17,129 nucleotides of DNA from DATKGX01 sp035510555 (GCA_035510555.1 DATKGX010000026.1:1-17129), one strand, 5' to 3'; positions 1 through 4,884 are shown, counted from the stretch's first letter. The notes: generated from the sequence alone by a model not told the origin. Numbers and translations: made by a program.

Positions 1-28
1 ACGTTCAATCGTGGTCGAGTCTATACGC

Positions 29-113
29 GCCGCGGTGGTGAAATGGTATACACGAGGGCCTTAAGAGCCTTTGCCTTTAATCGGGCGTGAGAGTTCGACT
101 CTCTCCCGCGGCA
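29..113 (+). tRNA. tRNA-Leu (anticodon UAA)
   Basis: The acceptor stem GCCGCGG (29-35) pairs perfectly with CCGCGGC (106-112), and A113 is the discriminator. The anticodon loop CTTAAGA reads UAA, which decodes UUA/UUG leucine codons. A long variable arm is present, as expected of class II leucine tRNAs, and the T-loop GTTCGAC is canonical. No CCA end is encoded: tRNA-Pro begins at 115, so a CCA-adding enzyme would be needed. Confidence 0.95.
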
Positions 114-114
114 C

Positions 115-187
115 CGGGGATTAGCTCAGTTGGTAGAGCGCTCGGTTTGGGACCGAGAGGTCGGCAGTTCAAGTCCGCCATCCCCGA
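115..187 (+). tRNA. tRNA-Pro (anticodon UGG)
   Basis: The acceptor stem CGGGGAT (115-121) pairs with ATCCCCG (180-186), and A187 is the discriminator. The anticodon stem CTCGG/CCGAG closes the loop TTTGGGA, giving anticodon UGG. The C1-G72 opening pair is typical of bacterial proline tRNAs. It lies one base after tRNA-Leu, so the two are almost certainly cut from one transcript. CCA is not encoded. Confidence 0.95.
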
Positions 188-215
188 CATTTTAACTTTT
201 ATATAATAATTCCAT

Positions 216-286
216 GCGGGATTAGTTGATCGGTTCAACATTTGCTTTCCAAGCAAAAAAGAGGGGTTCGACTCCCCTATCCCGCT
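216..286 (+). tRNA. tRNA-Gly (anticodon UCC)
   Basis: The acceptor stem GCGGGAT (216-222) pairs with ATCCCGC (279-285). The discriminator is U286, the bacterial glycine identity base. The anticodon loop TTTCCAA gives UCC, and the T-arm GGGGTTCGACTCCCC is perfect. CCA is not encoded (TCAA follows). A TATAAT at 202-207 lies 8 bases before the gene and could be its own promoter. The anticodon is UCC, not UCA, so this tRNA gives no hint of UGA recoding. Confidence 0.95.
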
Positions 287-293
287 CAAAGAG

Positions 294-1142
294 TTAGTGA
301 ATCCAACCGAGGAAAATGTTCACCGATTCATAGAAACCGTAAAGCCCTAAGCCGATAAATGCTATTCCTCCGGCAATCAAAACAATCGGGTGCTTCACGA
401 CTTCAACGGTTTTTTTAGGAAAAGCAAATAAGCCGATTGTCAAAAGCATGTGTCCCAATAGAATTCCTAATGAAAACCCGAAAACATTAATCAATGTGAA
501 TAAAGGAATATAGCCGGCGAAATCATCAAGTCCCAAGACAAAAGGAATAGCCAGCGAAAAAATTACTAAATTTATAAATGACAGTTTTTTGGTTTTGGTT
601 AAATTCAAATTCGGGACAAAGAAGCGAAGGATTGGCCGGAATATTTTATTGACAATGTTCAGTTGATCCTGCAAAAGCGAAACCGGCATTTTTAATTTGA
701 TAAAACTCTCCCGCTGTTTTAAAAACTCCTCAAAGCTCTCCTGCGCCATGCGCAAAAGCACCACTGAAGCAATGAAAATCATGATTATCATTAGTGGCGG
801 AATAGCCTTAAAGATGGTCCAAATAATTAAGATTAAAAATGTGCCAAACCCGTTTCCGACCGCAGTTCCGAGTTCAATCGCAATTCTTTTCTTCCAGCCG
901 GGATTTGATTTCATTAGATTGCCGGTAAAAATGGCGAAATCAATGGCGGTTTTTAGATAAATTATGATGCCGAATAACACTTCTCTTCTTCGGAAATCTA
1001 AAATAATCGGCTGGCCAAGCTTAAAAGAAGAAAGGATTAGTAGGAGTCCATAAAGTAAAGTAGCCAGTCCTAAGAAAGTTAAAAAGGTTAAAAAAATTGG
1101 GAAAGCCTGTTCAATCAATAATTTTTTTAATTTTTTATTCAT
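294..1142 (-). CDS. Multi-pass membrane protein, possible transporter, function unknown
   Basis: This 282-residue protein is mostly hydrophobic, with about seven predicted membrane segments (roughly residues 14-38, 55-75, 96-130 as two helices, 187-205, 210-240 and 252-270) and a basic loop near 140-185. Two halves look loosely similar: each has an acidic residue in a membrane helix (AIDFAIFTG near 66, LDDFAGYIP near 206) followed by a Gly-rich helix (LGTAVGNGFG, FGFSLGILLG). That layout resembles duplicated three-helix transporters such as the LysE/CadD/TerC groups, but I cannot assign a family. The ATG start is supported by AAGGA nine bases upstream, one of the few recognisable ribosome binding sites in the window. 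It lies in a hairpin. The gene converges on tRNA-Gly with a 7-base gap. Confidence 0.8.
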   Translation of the reverse strand: MNKKLKKLLIEQAFPIFLTFLTFLGLATLLYGLLLILSSFKLGQPIILDFRRREVLFGIIIYLKTAIDFAIFTGNLMKSNPGWKKRIAIELGTAVGNGFGTFLILIIWTIFKAIPPLMIIMIFIASVVLLRMAQESFEEFLKQRESFIKLKMPVSLLQDQLNIVNKIFRPILRFFVPNLNLTKTKKLSFINLVIFSLAIPFVLGLDDFAGYIPLFTLINVFGFSLGILLGHMLLTIGLFAFPKKTVEVVKHPIVLIAGGIAFIGLGLYGFYESVNIFLGWIH

Positions 1143-1150
1143 GAAGATAA

Positions 1151-1183
1151 ATCCTTCACTTTATCCTGCTCAAAGTGAAGGAT
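1151..1183 (-). promoter_or_regulatory. 5'-leader hairpin that buries the ribosome binding site of the 294-1142 gene
   Basis: A perfect 12-bp inverted repeat (ATCCTTCACTTT at 1151-1162, complement at 1172-1183) has a 9-base loop and lies 8 bases upstream of the minus-strand start codon. In the mRNA its 3' arm contains AAGGA, the only plausible Shine-Dalgarno sequence. A competing 7-bp pairing (TTTATCC upstream with GGATAAA in the loop and 3' arm) would free that site. The structure is seen directly; a regulatory role is inference. Confidence 0.55.
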
Positions 1184-1196
1184 AAATTCACCAAAG

Positions 1197-1202
1197 ATTA
1201 TA
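1197..1202 (-). promoter_or_regulatory. -10 box for the 294-1142 membrane protein
   Basis: The minus strand reads TATAAT here. It predicts transcription start near 1190 and a leader of about 48 bases carrying the hairpin at 1151-1183. No good -35 hexamer is visible. This gene is therefore leadered, unlike most others in the window. Confidence 0.5.
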
Positions 1203-1237
1203 CAACAAAAGCTAAATTTTTGTTTTGGGTGGTTTTT

Positions 1238-1246
1238 TGCTAAAAT
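1238..1246 (+). promoter_or_regulatory. Extended -10 promoter of tRNA-Arg/tRNA-His
   Basis: The sequence TGC-TAAAAT ends 8 bases before the first base of tRNA-Arg, so the primary transcript should begin within a few bases of the mature 5' end. A T-rich stretch lies upstream, but no clear -35 hexamer does. Confidence 0.5.
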
Positions 1247-1254
1247 ACAGGTAT

Positions 1255-1330
1255 GGCCCGGTAGCTCAACGGATAGAGCGAGTGCGTTCTAAGCACCAGG
1301 TTGGGGGTTCGATTCCCTCCCGGGTCACCA
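1255..1330 (+). tRNA. tRNA-Arg (anticodon UCU), CCA encoded
   Basis: The acceptor stem GGCCCGG (1255-1261) pairs with CCGGGTC (1320-1326) with one G-U pair. A1327 is the discriminator and CCA (1328-1330) is encoded, unlike the other four tRNAs here. The anticodon loop GTTCTAA gives UCU. The top pair of the anticodon stem appears to be an A-C mismatch. The T-arm GGGGGTTCGATTCCCTC is canonical. Confidence 0.93.
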
Positions 1331-1331
1331 T

Positions 1332-1404
1332 GGTGGATGTAGCTCAGTGGTAGAGCACCTGGTTGTGGTCCAGGGGGTCGCGGGTTCGAACCCCGTCTTC
1401 CACC
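1332..1404 (+). tRNA. tRNA-His (anticodon GUG)
   Basis: The anticodon stem CCTGG/CCAGG closes the loop TTGTGGT, giving GUG. The extra 5' base G(-1) at 1332 faces C73 at 1404, the histidine identity pair. The acceptor stem GTGGATG/CTTCCAC has one T-T mismatch at the sixth pair. The T-arm is intact (GCGGG, TTCGAAC, CCCGT). CCA is not fully encoded (CA follows C73). It lies two bases after tRNA-Arg, so the two are co-transcribed. It marks the left edge of the accessory block. Confidence 0.93.
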
Positions 1405-1436
1405 CATTGTAATTTATTACACATAATCTGCGTTTA

Positions 1437-1458
1437 AAGAACTGTTTTAAGATGTCGT
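1437..1458. repeat. 22-bp exact direct repeat, copy 1 (shared with the permease gene)
   Basis: Bases 1437-1458 are identical to 15487-15508, in the same orientation, with mismatches immediately on both sides. The distant copy is inside the MacB-type permease, where it encodes YDILKQF on the minus strand. Here the sequence is intergenic, between tRNA-His and the GNAT-type gene. The rest of 1405-1491 holds only a short palindrome (TGTAAT-TT-ATTACA at 1408-1421). Confidence 0.8.
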
Positions 1459-1491
1459 CCCTAGTTAACGCTCAAGTGATTATCTGTAGGC

Positions 1492-2586
1492 TTAACTTAG
1501 GTTTTTCTGGAAGACTCTAGCTGAATATCGATTATCAAAATAGTTATCTATTTTACCCACTAATCTGGTAAAACCCTTTTTAAAATAAAATTCTCCTGTC
1601 CCGATTCTCAAATAACGGGGGCCGCTGGTTAATTCTATTTTTGATTTTCCTTGAGCTCTTGCTACTTTTTCAACCTCTTCCAATAATTGGCTTCCTATTC
1701 CCTTCTTTCTTTGGATAGGATCTAAATATAGCAATTTTAATTCTAGAGTAGTTTTGGGATCAGATCCTGAAAAATCAGTCATTCTTGAATCAGGTTTACC
1801 AATGAAAGCAAAGCCTAATGCCTGACCCTGCCTATTTTTGGCAATTAGTATCTGGTCTTCTCCATCAGTATCTAAAGTTTCAGTGAGTCTAGCAAAATCA
1901 GCTTGGAATTCTCCTTCATCTACATTTCCACTTCCATATGGATTTTGAACAGTTTCTCTAAGTATGTGCCAAATTTCCAGTAAGTCATCTCTTGTGGCAG
2001 GAGAGATTACGGTTTTAGCATGTAACTCTTGTTCTATTTGATCTAACACAATTTTATTATAGTCCAATAGAGATTTAACGCCATAGAAAGCATATACAGC
2101 TCCTCGTTTTGCCTGTGTTTCAGTCATTATCCTAAGTAGCTCATCTGGGGCACCCACTTGCATTTCTCTCACAATGTCTCCAATAACAGGATTGGTTCTA
2201 ACAAGTTCATCGTATGCCATATTTATTACATCTAAGTCTGTGCCATCCGATCGACGCATAAAACCTCTCAAAGCAGGTGTGGGGTCAATTGAGCGAGGTA
2301 TTTGTGGCAATTGAAATCCTTCACTTTGTGCTTGCAGCTCTAATGCGTGCAATACAAATAATACTGTGCCACTTGTTGCATCAGGAGTTGTAGCGGAACC
2401 ATTGCGAACAGCTTCTTGATAACCCTCTCTGTGCTGAGGGTTCTCATGGGCAAAAGTAGCGCCTAACGACCAAAAATACCGTTCTCCGCCTTGTTGTCTT
2501 TCTACTCGAAGAGTTTCCAAGACTTCAGGTTTAATAACGGGCATTCTTGTAATAATTGGTAATGTTCTTGGTCCTTCAGCTGTCAT
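1492..2586 (-). CDS. GNAT-family N-acetyltransferase with unrecognised N-terminal domain
   Basis: The protein has 364 residues. The C-terminal half (about 195-364) is a GNAT acyltransferase domain: strand LELKLLYLDP leads into the acetyl-CoA pyrophosphate-binding loop QRKKGIG near 292-298, followed by helix SQLLEEVEKVARAQG and the late YFKKGF segment common in the family. The acceptor substrate cannot be told. The first 190 residues are soluble, without recognisable motifs, and may recognise the substrate. The start is the ATG at 2586, with TATAAT eight bases upstream and no ribosome binding site; Met15 is an alternative. The gene points toward tRNA-His and away from its divergent neighbour at 2664. 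It looks like accessory gene content and not core metabolism. Confidence 0.8.
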   Translation of the reverse strand: MTAEGPRTLPIITRMPVIKPEVLETLRVERQQGGERYFWSLGATFAHENPQHREGYQEAVRNGSATTPDATSGTVLFVLHALELQAQSEGFQLPQIPRSIDPTPALRGFMRRSDGTDLDVINMAYDELVRTNPVIGDIVREMQVGAPDELLRIMTETQAKRGAVYAFYGVKSLLDYNKIVLDQIEQELHAKTVISPATRDDLLEIWHILRETVQNPYGSGNVDEGEFQADFARLTETLDTDGEDQILIAKNRQGQALGFAFIGKPDSRMTDFSGSDPKTTLELKLLYLDPIQRKKGIGSQLLEEVEKVARAQGKSKIELTSGPRYLRIGTGEFYFKKGFTRLVGKIDNYFDNRYSARVFQKNLS

Positions 2587-2594
2587 AGCTACTG

Positions 2595-2603
2595 ATTATA
2601 TCA
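2595..2603 (-). promoter_or_regulatory. Extended -10 promoter of the GNAT gene
   Basis: The minus strand reads TGA-TATAAT, a consensus extended -10. It ends 8 bases before the ATG at 2586, so the transcript should start at or within a base or two of the start codon (leaderless). No convincing -35 is seen. Confidence 0.6.
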
Positions 2604-2609
2604 TACTAT

Positions 2610-2627
2610 GAGCTTTCGATAAAGCTC
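2610..2627. repeat. Inverted repeat between two divergent promoters
   Basis: GAGCTTT-CGAT-AAAGCTC is a perfect 7-bp inverted repeat. It sits between the -10 boxes of the GNAT gene (minus strand, 2595-2600) and the 2664 gene (plus strand, 2650-2655). The position suits an operator shared by the divergent pair, but no regulator is encoded nearby. It could also be a chance hairpin. Confidence 0.4.
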
Positions 2628-2646
2628 TCCAAATTTTGAGTCTCTG

Positions 2647-2655
2647 TGTTATAAT
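2647..2655 (+). promoter_or_regulatory. Extended -10 promoter of the 2664 gene
   Basis: TGT-TATAAT is a perfect extended -10. It ends 8 bases before the ATG at 2664, the same geometry as the divergent GNAT promoter, and no ribosome binding site lies between. It fixes 2664 as the intended start even though that frame is later broken. Confidence 0.6.
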
Positions 2656-2663
2656 TTCGATAT

Positions 2664-3310
2664 ATGGCAATTGACACAGGTGACTTACCAAAACCACCCG
2701 CTCAACCGACAAACGAAGAATCGTTACCCCTAATAGATTTGAGAAGCGGAAATTTTGGCTTTCACTATATACTACAGATGCGGCAATTCCGACTGCGCTA
2801 AAACATGGCTTGCTATCGAGATACGAAGAAAGAAAACTTGGTCTTAATGTCCGAACACATGAATCTAGATCCTATCCAGATGCCGTTTATTTTACGACTG
2901 AGCTCAATAATCTATACCTAAGCAGAGGAGTTCCGGGAGAGGATGCCTACAAAAGCATGTATGAAGCACAAAGGGAAACTGTTGGAATCGTAATAGATCG
3001 TCCGGATTTTGCAAGAACAAAACCGCATGGTCATTTCGCGAAACAAGATAAAGTTGCCCTAAATGAAATAAAAGCTTTGGTTATACTTGATAGACTTGCG
3101 GTCGAAAAACCAGCGGGAACTAAAAGAGATACTTATGATGAGTATGATTTTAAAAATCCCTTTCCGGATACAGAAGTTCAAAGACATGTTGATGCTCTTA
3201 CCGCAATGATGAGAGAAGCAGGTATCATAATCCCTATTTACGGAGTTTCTGGACGAAGATATTCAGCTAGTGTTCAACCAACTATATCAACTTCCGAACA
3301 GGCTTCCTAG
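2664..3310 (+). CDS. Possible ADP-ribosyltransferase-fold protein, frameshifted at 2750-2756
   Basis: The frame opened at 2664 runs 31 codons to the heptamer A-AAT-TTT (2750-2756) and would stop at 2799. The -1 frame has no start before a TTG at 2810 but is open from 2684 to 3310. Joined at the heptamer they give a 215-residue protein. The joined segment WLSLYTTDAAIPTALKHGLL, then DAVYFTTELNNLYLS, TVGIVID and a late NEIKALVI, follows the order of ADP-ribosyltransferase-like folds (DarT/KptA-type: first motif, 'ALKHGL' helix, 'VYFT' strand, late Glu). The usual first-motif His appears replaced by Thr. Either a base was lost from the T run (error or decay) or the ribosome slips. The fold assignment is tentative; that the two frames form one gene is better supported. 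Confidence 0.55.
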
Positions 3311-3317
3311 ATAGAAC

Positions 3318-3347
3318 TTGAATCTTCTATTGGGTTGCATATACAAT
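3318..3347 (+). promoter_or_regulatory. Promoter of the EamA-like transporter
   Basis: TTGAAT (3318-3323), an 18-base spacer and TACAAT (3342-3347) are followed by 7 bases and the ATG at 3355. No ribosome binding site fits, so a leaderless transcript is likely. A 6-bp inverted repeat (ATAGAA 3311-3316 / TTCTAT 3325-3330) overlaps the -35 and could equally be a weak end-of-gene hairpin for the upstream gene. Confidence 0.5.
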
Positions 3348-3354
3348 AAGTTTA

Positions 3355-3780
3355 ATGATTTATATTCTCCTCGCTCTTATTGCCTACAGTGCAGTTATCA
3401 TGTTCGGGAGTTTTGCCGCCAGATTAATTGATAGCGCACTGGCAGCCGCAATAGAAACTGTTATCTCTGCAGTTTTACCAGTCTTAATAGTAATTCCCAT
3501 GTTGAGTGGGAAAACTATTCAAAACCAAAAACTAGGAATAATTACTGCGGTAATTGCCGGTATTGGAATCGCTTTCTTCACGATTATTCTTAATAAAGCT
3601 TACGCTGCAAATAAAGTTGCGATTGTGGCACCAATTGTCTTCGGAGGATCAATATTTATTACTGCTATCCTAAGCTATTTCTTATTTAAGGAAAAGATTA
3701 GTTTATTTCAGGGAGTCGGATTGGTTATACTAGGCATTGGACTCATCTTTATTACCTACGCAAGATTTACAGGTAGATAG
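3355..3780 (+). CDS. Small EamA/DMT-family membrane transporter (four helices)
   Basis: This 141-residue protein is almost wholly hydrophobic, with four or five membrane helices (about 1-20, 30-50, 60-82, 88-110 and 116-137). The last part, including SYFLFKEKISLFQGVGLVILGIGLIFI, is the classic end of an EamA (drug/metabolite transporter) repeat. Usual EamA carriers are about 300 residues with two such repeats. This is a single-repeat form that would have to pair with itself or a partner, as small multidrug carriers do. The substrate is unknown. It starts at an ATG 7 bases after a -10 box and has its own promoter. It is flanked by genes of unrelated function in the accessory block. Confidence 0.75.
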   Translation: MIYILLALIAYSAVIMFGSFAARLIDSALAAAIETVISAVLPVLIVIPMLSGKTIQNQKLGIITAVIAGIGIAFFTIILNKAYAANKVAIVAPIVFGGSIFITAILSYFLFKEKISLFQGVGLVILGIGLIFITYARFTGR

Positions 3781-3783
3781 TTT

Positions 3784-3858
3784 CCTTACTATCCTACATT
3801 GTTGCAAATGCGGCTTTATAAAAATTTAACTCTTGCAGTTGCAGAGTGCTATAGTAGG
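3784..3858. other. Long imperfect hairpin in the 131-base gap 3781-3911
   Basis: The ends pair as CCT(t)ACTAT (3784-3792, one bulge) with ATAGTAGG (3851-3858). The middle adds CATT (3797-3800) with AGTG (3845-3848). The inner arm TGCAAATGC (3803-3811) pairs with GCAGTTGCA (3835-3843) with one mismatch. The loop is about 23 A/T-rich bases. Unpaired bases fall mainly on the left arm. There is no T run, so it is not an intrinsic terminator. It could be a structured RNA, a recombination site that folds as single strand, or a remnant of an inverted duplication. Confidence 0.4.
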
Positions 3859-3874
3859 TGCGGACATCATTCGG

Positions 3875-3895
3875 TAAGCTACCCATAATAGCTTA
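3875..3895 (+). repeat. Perfect 7-bp hairpin upstream of the 66-residue ORF
   Basis: TAAGCTA (3875-3881) and TAGCTTA (3889-3895) are perfect complements around a 7-base loop. The hairpin ends 16 bases before the ATG at 3912. It could be a 5'-leader structure or operator. A plausible -10 (TATTTA, 3901-3906) lies between it and the start, but no good -35 is present. Confidence 0.4.
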
Positions 3896-3911
3896 GTGAA
3901 TATTTATTTTT

Positions 3912-4112
3912 ATGTTTGATGCTTGTAATGGTGATCAAAATGAACAAGGTAGGCTTATTCGCGAAGATGTGTTGCCGCCTAAGCCTATGAATTCAATTCG
4001 TGAAATACCTTATTCTCAACCAATTAAAAATGTTACACCTCCTTTAGTTGAAGTAGATGCATCCGGAATTGCGCCTTCGATAACAGGAAATTTAATTGAT
4101 AAAGAAGCCTAG
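3912..4112 (+). CDS. Hypothetical 66-residue protein
   Basis: I do not recognise this protein. It is short, soluble, acidic and proline-rich (VLPPKPMNSIREIPYSQP, VTPPLVEVD), with no membrane segment or enzyme motif and one Cys near the N-terminus. The composition suggests a disordered peptide, and it might not be a real gene. In favour of reality: it has no overlap with another gene, sits behind a structured leader, and ends at TAG (4110-4112) just one base before the rarA-end repeat copy 1, mirroring how the 4518 gene ends next to the real rarA end. I hold this call at moderate confidence. Confidence 0.5.
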   Translation: MFDACNGDQNEQGRLIREDVLPPKPMNSIREIPYSQPIKNVTPPLVEVDASGIAPSITGNLIDKEA

Positions 4113-4113
4113 C

Positions 4114-4132
4114 TATTTTTCGTAGAATTTGC
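4114..4132. repeat. Orphan rarA 3'-end repeat, copy 1
   Basis: The plus strand reads tatttttcgtagaatttgc, identical to 4466-4484. On the minus strand this and the next bases read GGC CGC AAA TTC TAC GAA AAA TAG, i.e. G-R-K-F-Y-E-K-stop, the same final residues as the intact RarA protein (GRKFYEK-stop). The codons differ from rarA only at third positions (GGC/GGG, CGC/CGT, GAA/GAG, AAA/AAG, TAG/TAA), so this is a diverged copy of a rarA 3' end detached from any gene body. Confidence 0.75.
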
Positions 4133-4151
4133 GGCCGGCTATTTTTTTGAT

Positions 4152-4409
4152 TTATTGAATTTGGGGAAGGTGTAAGTGGTCTTCTACTCTTTTAATTCTT
4201 TTCTCGTGTGAGTTGTATCCTGTCGTAATTAATTCAGAGAGAACTTCAATAGTTTCTTCTTGAGATTTATCAATTTTTTTACTCAAAAGATTAACTCTCT
4301 CATTTACTAGCTCAACTTTTGTTTCTACCGTATTTAGTTGTTGTTTAATGGGTTGAAGCTTTGTATCAATTAATTCACCGATTTTCCCTAATAATTTTGT
4401 GTCATCCAT
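4152..4409 (-). CDS. Small coiled-coil protein, function unknown
   Basis: This 85-residue protein is nearly all charged alpha-helix. Residues about 10-80 show heptad spacing of Ile/Leu/Val (IGELIDTKLQPIKQQLNTVE, VELVNERVNLLSKKIDKSQE, VLSELITTGYNSHEKRIKRV), so a parallel coiled-coil dimer or trimer is likely. There is no signal peptide, membrane segment or catalytic motif. The gene lies alone between repeat copies 1 and 2, in the same orientation as rarA, with its own good promoter (4417-4445) and a start codon 7 bases after the -10. Small coiled-coil proteins of this kind are common in Patescibacteria and phages. A structural or adaptor role is possible, but nothing fixes it. Confidence 0.7.
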   Translation of the reverse strand: MDDTKLLGKIGELIDTKLQPIKQQLNTVETKVELVNERVNLLSKKIDKSQEETIEVLSELITTGYNSHEKRIKRVEDHLHLPQIQ

Positions 4410-4416
4410 ATTGTTT

Positions 4417-4445
4417 ATATTACTCTGCTAATTTTCCCTTTTCAA
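4417..4445 (-). promoter_or_regulatory. Promoter of the coiled-coil gene
   Basis: The minus strand reads TTGAAA (4445-4440), a 17-base spacer, TAATAT (4422-4417), then 7 bases and ATG (4409): a near-consensus sigma-70 promoter with a leaderless start. An 8-bp inverted repeat (ATTACTCT 4419-4426 / AGAGTAAT 4447-4454) overlaps the -10 and encloses the -35, a place where a repressor could bind. Confidence 0.65.
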
Positions 4446-4465
4446 GAGAGTAATTCTATATAGGT

Positions 4466-4484
4466 TATTTTTCGTAGAATTTGC
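4466..4484. repeat. Orphan rarA 3'-end repeat, copy 2
   Basis: This is identical over 19 bases to copy 1 (4114-4132). On the minus strand it reads (N)-S-K-F-Y-E-K-stop, with TAA as the stop. Here the codon before K is AGC where copy 1 has CGC, so homology to rarA ends at that point. It separates the coiled-coil gene segment from the 4518 gene segment. Its right end supplies TTGC of the -35 box used by the 4518 gene. Confidence 0.75.
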
Positions 4485-4509
4485 TATTCAAGCCTCAATT
4501 TACTGTAAT
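4481..4509 (+). promoter_or_regulatory. Promoter of the 4518 gene, -35 built from repeat copy 2
   Basis: TTGCTA (4481-4486), a 17-base spacer and TGTAAT (4504-4509) are followed by 8 bases and ATG at 4518, with no ribosome binding site. The first four bases of the -35 are the last four of the rarA-end repeat, so the repeat junction helps create the promoter. Confidence 0.5.
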
Positions 4510-4517
4510 CCCCTTCT

Positions 4518-4883
4518 ATGTCGGAAACAGAAGAACAACAGATTTTTTTAAAACCCATTGAAACTTTTCATTGCGCTCCGGACGACTCAAGCTACAAAGG
4601 CGAAAGAATAGATAGATATTTTCGAGAGGTGATTGATCTAGTAGGATATAACGATAGAGCTAAAGCAGCTTTTTGTAGAATTGTTATTAATACGCTAGGG
4701 TTTGAAGATGGACCTAAGCTTGATCCCACAAATAATTTTACCCATATCTTAACGGTTCAGCATAGACAAGTTGCATTCGCTCTAGAAACAAGAGATGAAT
4801 TTAATTTTATAGATATGGTAATGGTTTGCACAATAACACCGGAGTTATTAGCGCAATTAAGAAGGCTCGAATATCTTAAATAA
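4518..4883 (+). CDS. Hypothetical 121-residue protein
   Basis: I do not recognise this protein. It is soluble and looks folded: an N-terminal segment with IETFHCAPDD, a helix (ERIDRYFREVIDLVGYNDRAKAAFCRIVINTLGF), two or three likely beta strands (HILTVQHRQVAFALE, DMVMVCTITP) and a C-terminal helix (ELLAQLRRLEYLK). Two Cys and two His residues are spread out and do not form an obvious metal site. It occupies the segment between repeat copies 2 and 3, with a private promoter starting in copy 2. Its stop (4881-4883) lies one base from the rarA stop codon on the other strand, so the two genes converge with no room for a terminator. Confidence 0.65.
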   Translation: MSETEEQQIFLKPIETFHCAPDDSSYKGERIDRYFREVIDLVGYNDRAKAAFCRIVINTLGFEDGPKLDPTNNFTHILTVQHRQVAFALETRDEFNFIDMVMVCTITPELLAQLRRLEYLK

Positions 4884-4884
4884 T

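Noticed and set aside
1..28. Possible 3' fragment of another tRNA (GTTCAATC and GGTCGAGTC look like T-loops)
   Set aside because: Neither candidate T-loop has a pairing stem within the visible bases and no acceptor 3' strand with discriminator is evident. The 5' part is outside the window.
1408..1421. Palindrome TGTAAT-TT-ATTACA as terminator of the tRNA-Arg/tRNA-His transcript
   Set aside because: The stem is A/T-only with a 2-base loop and no T run follows.
3784..3858. Integron attC site
   Set aside because: The hairpin has the right size and bulges, but the 7-base core sites (GTTRRRY and its inverse) are not present at the ends, and no integrase is in the window. Kept only as a structured element.
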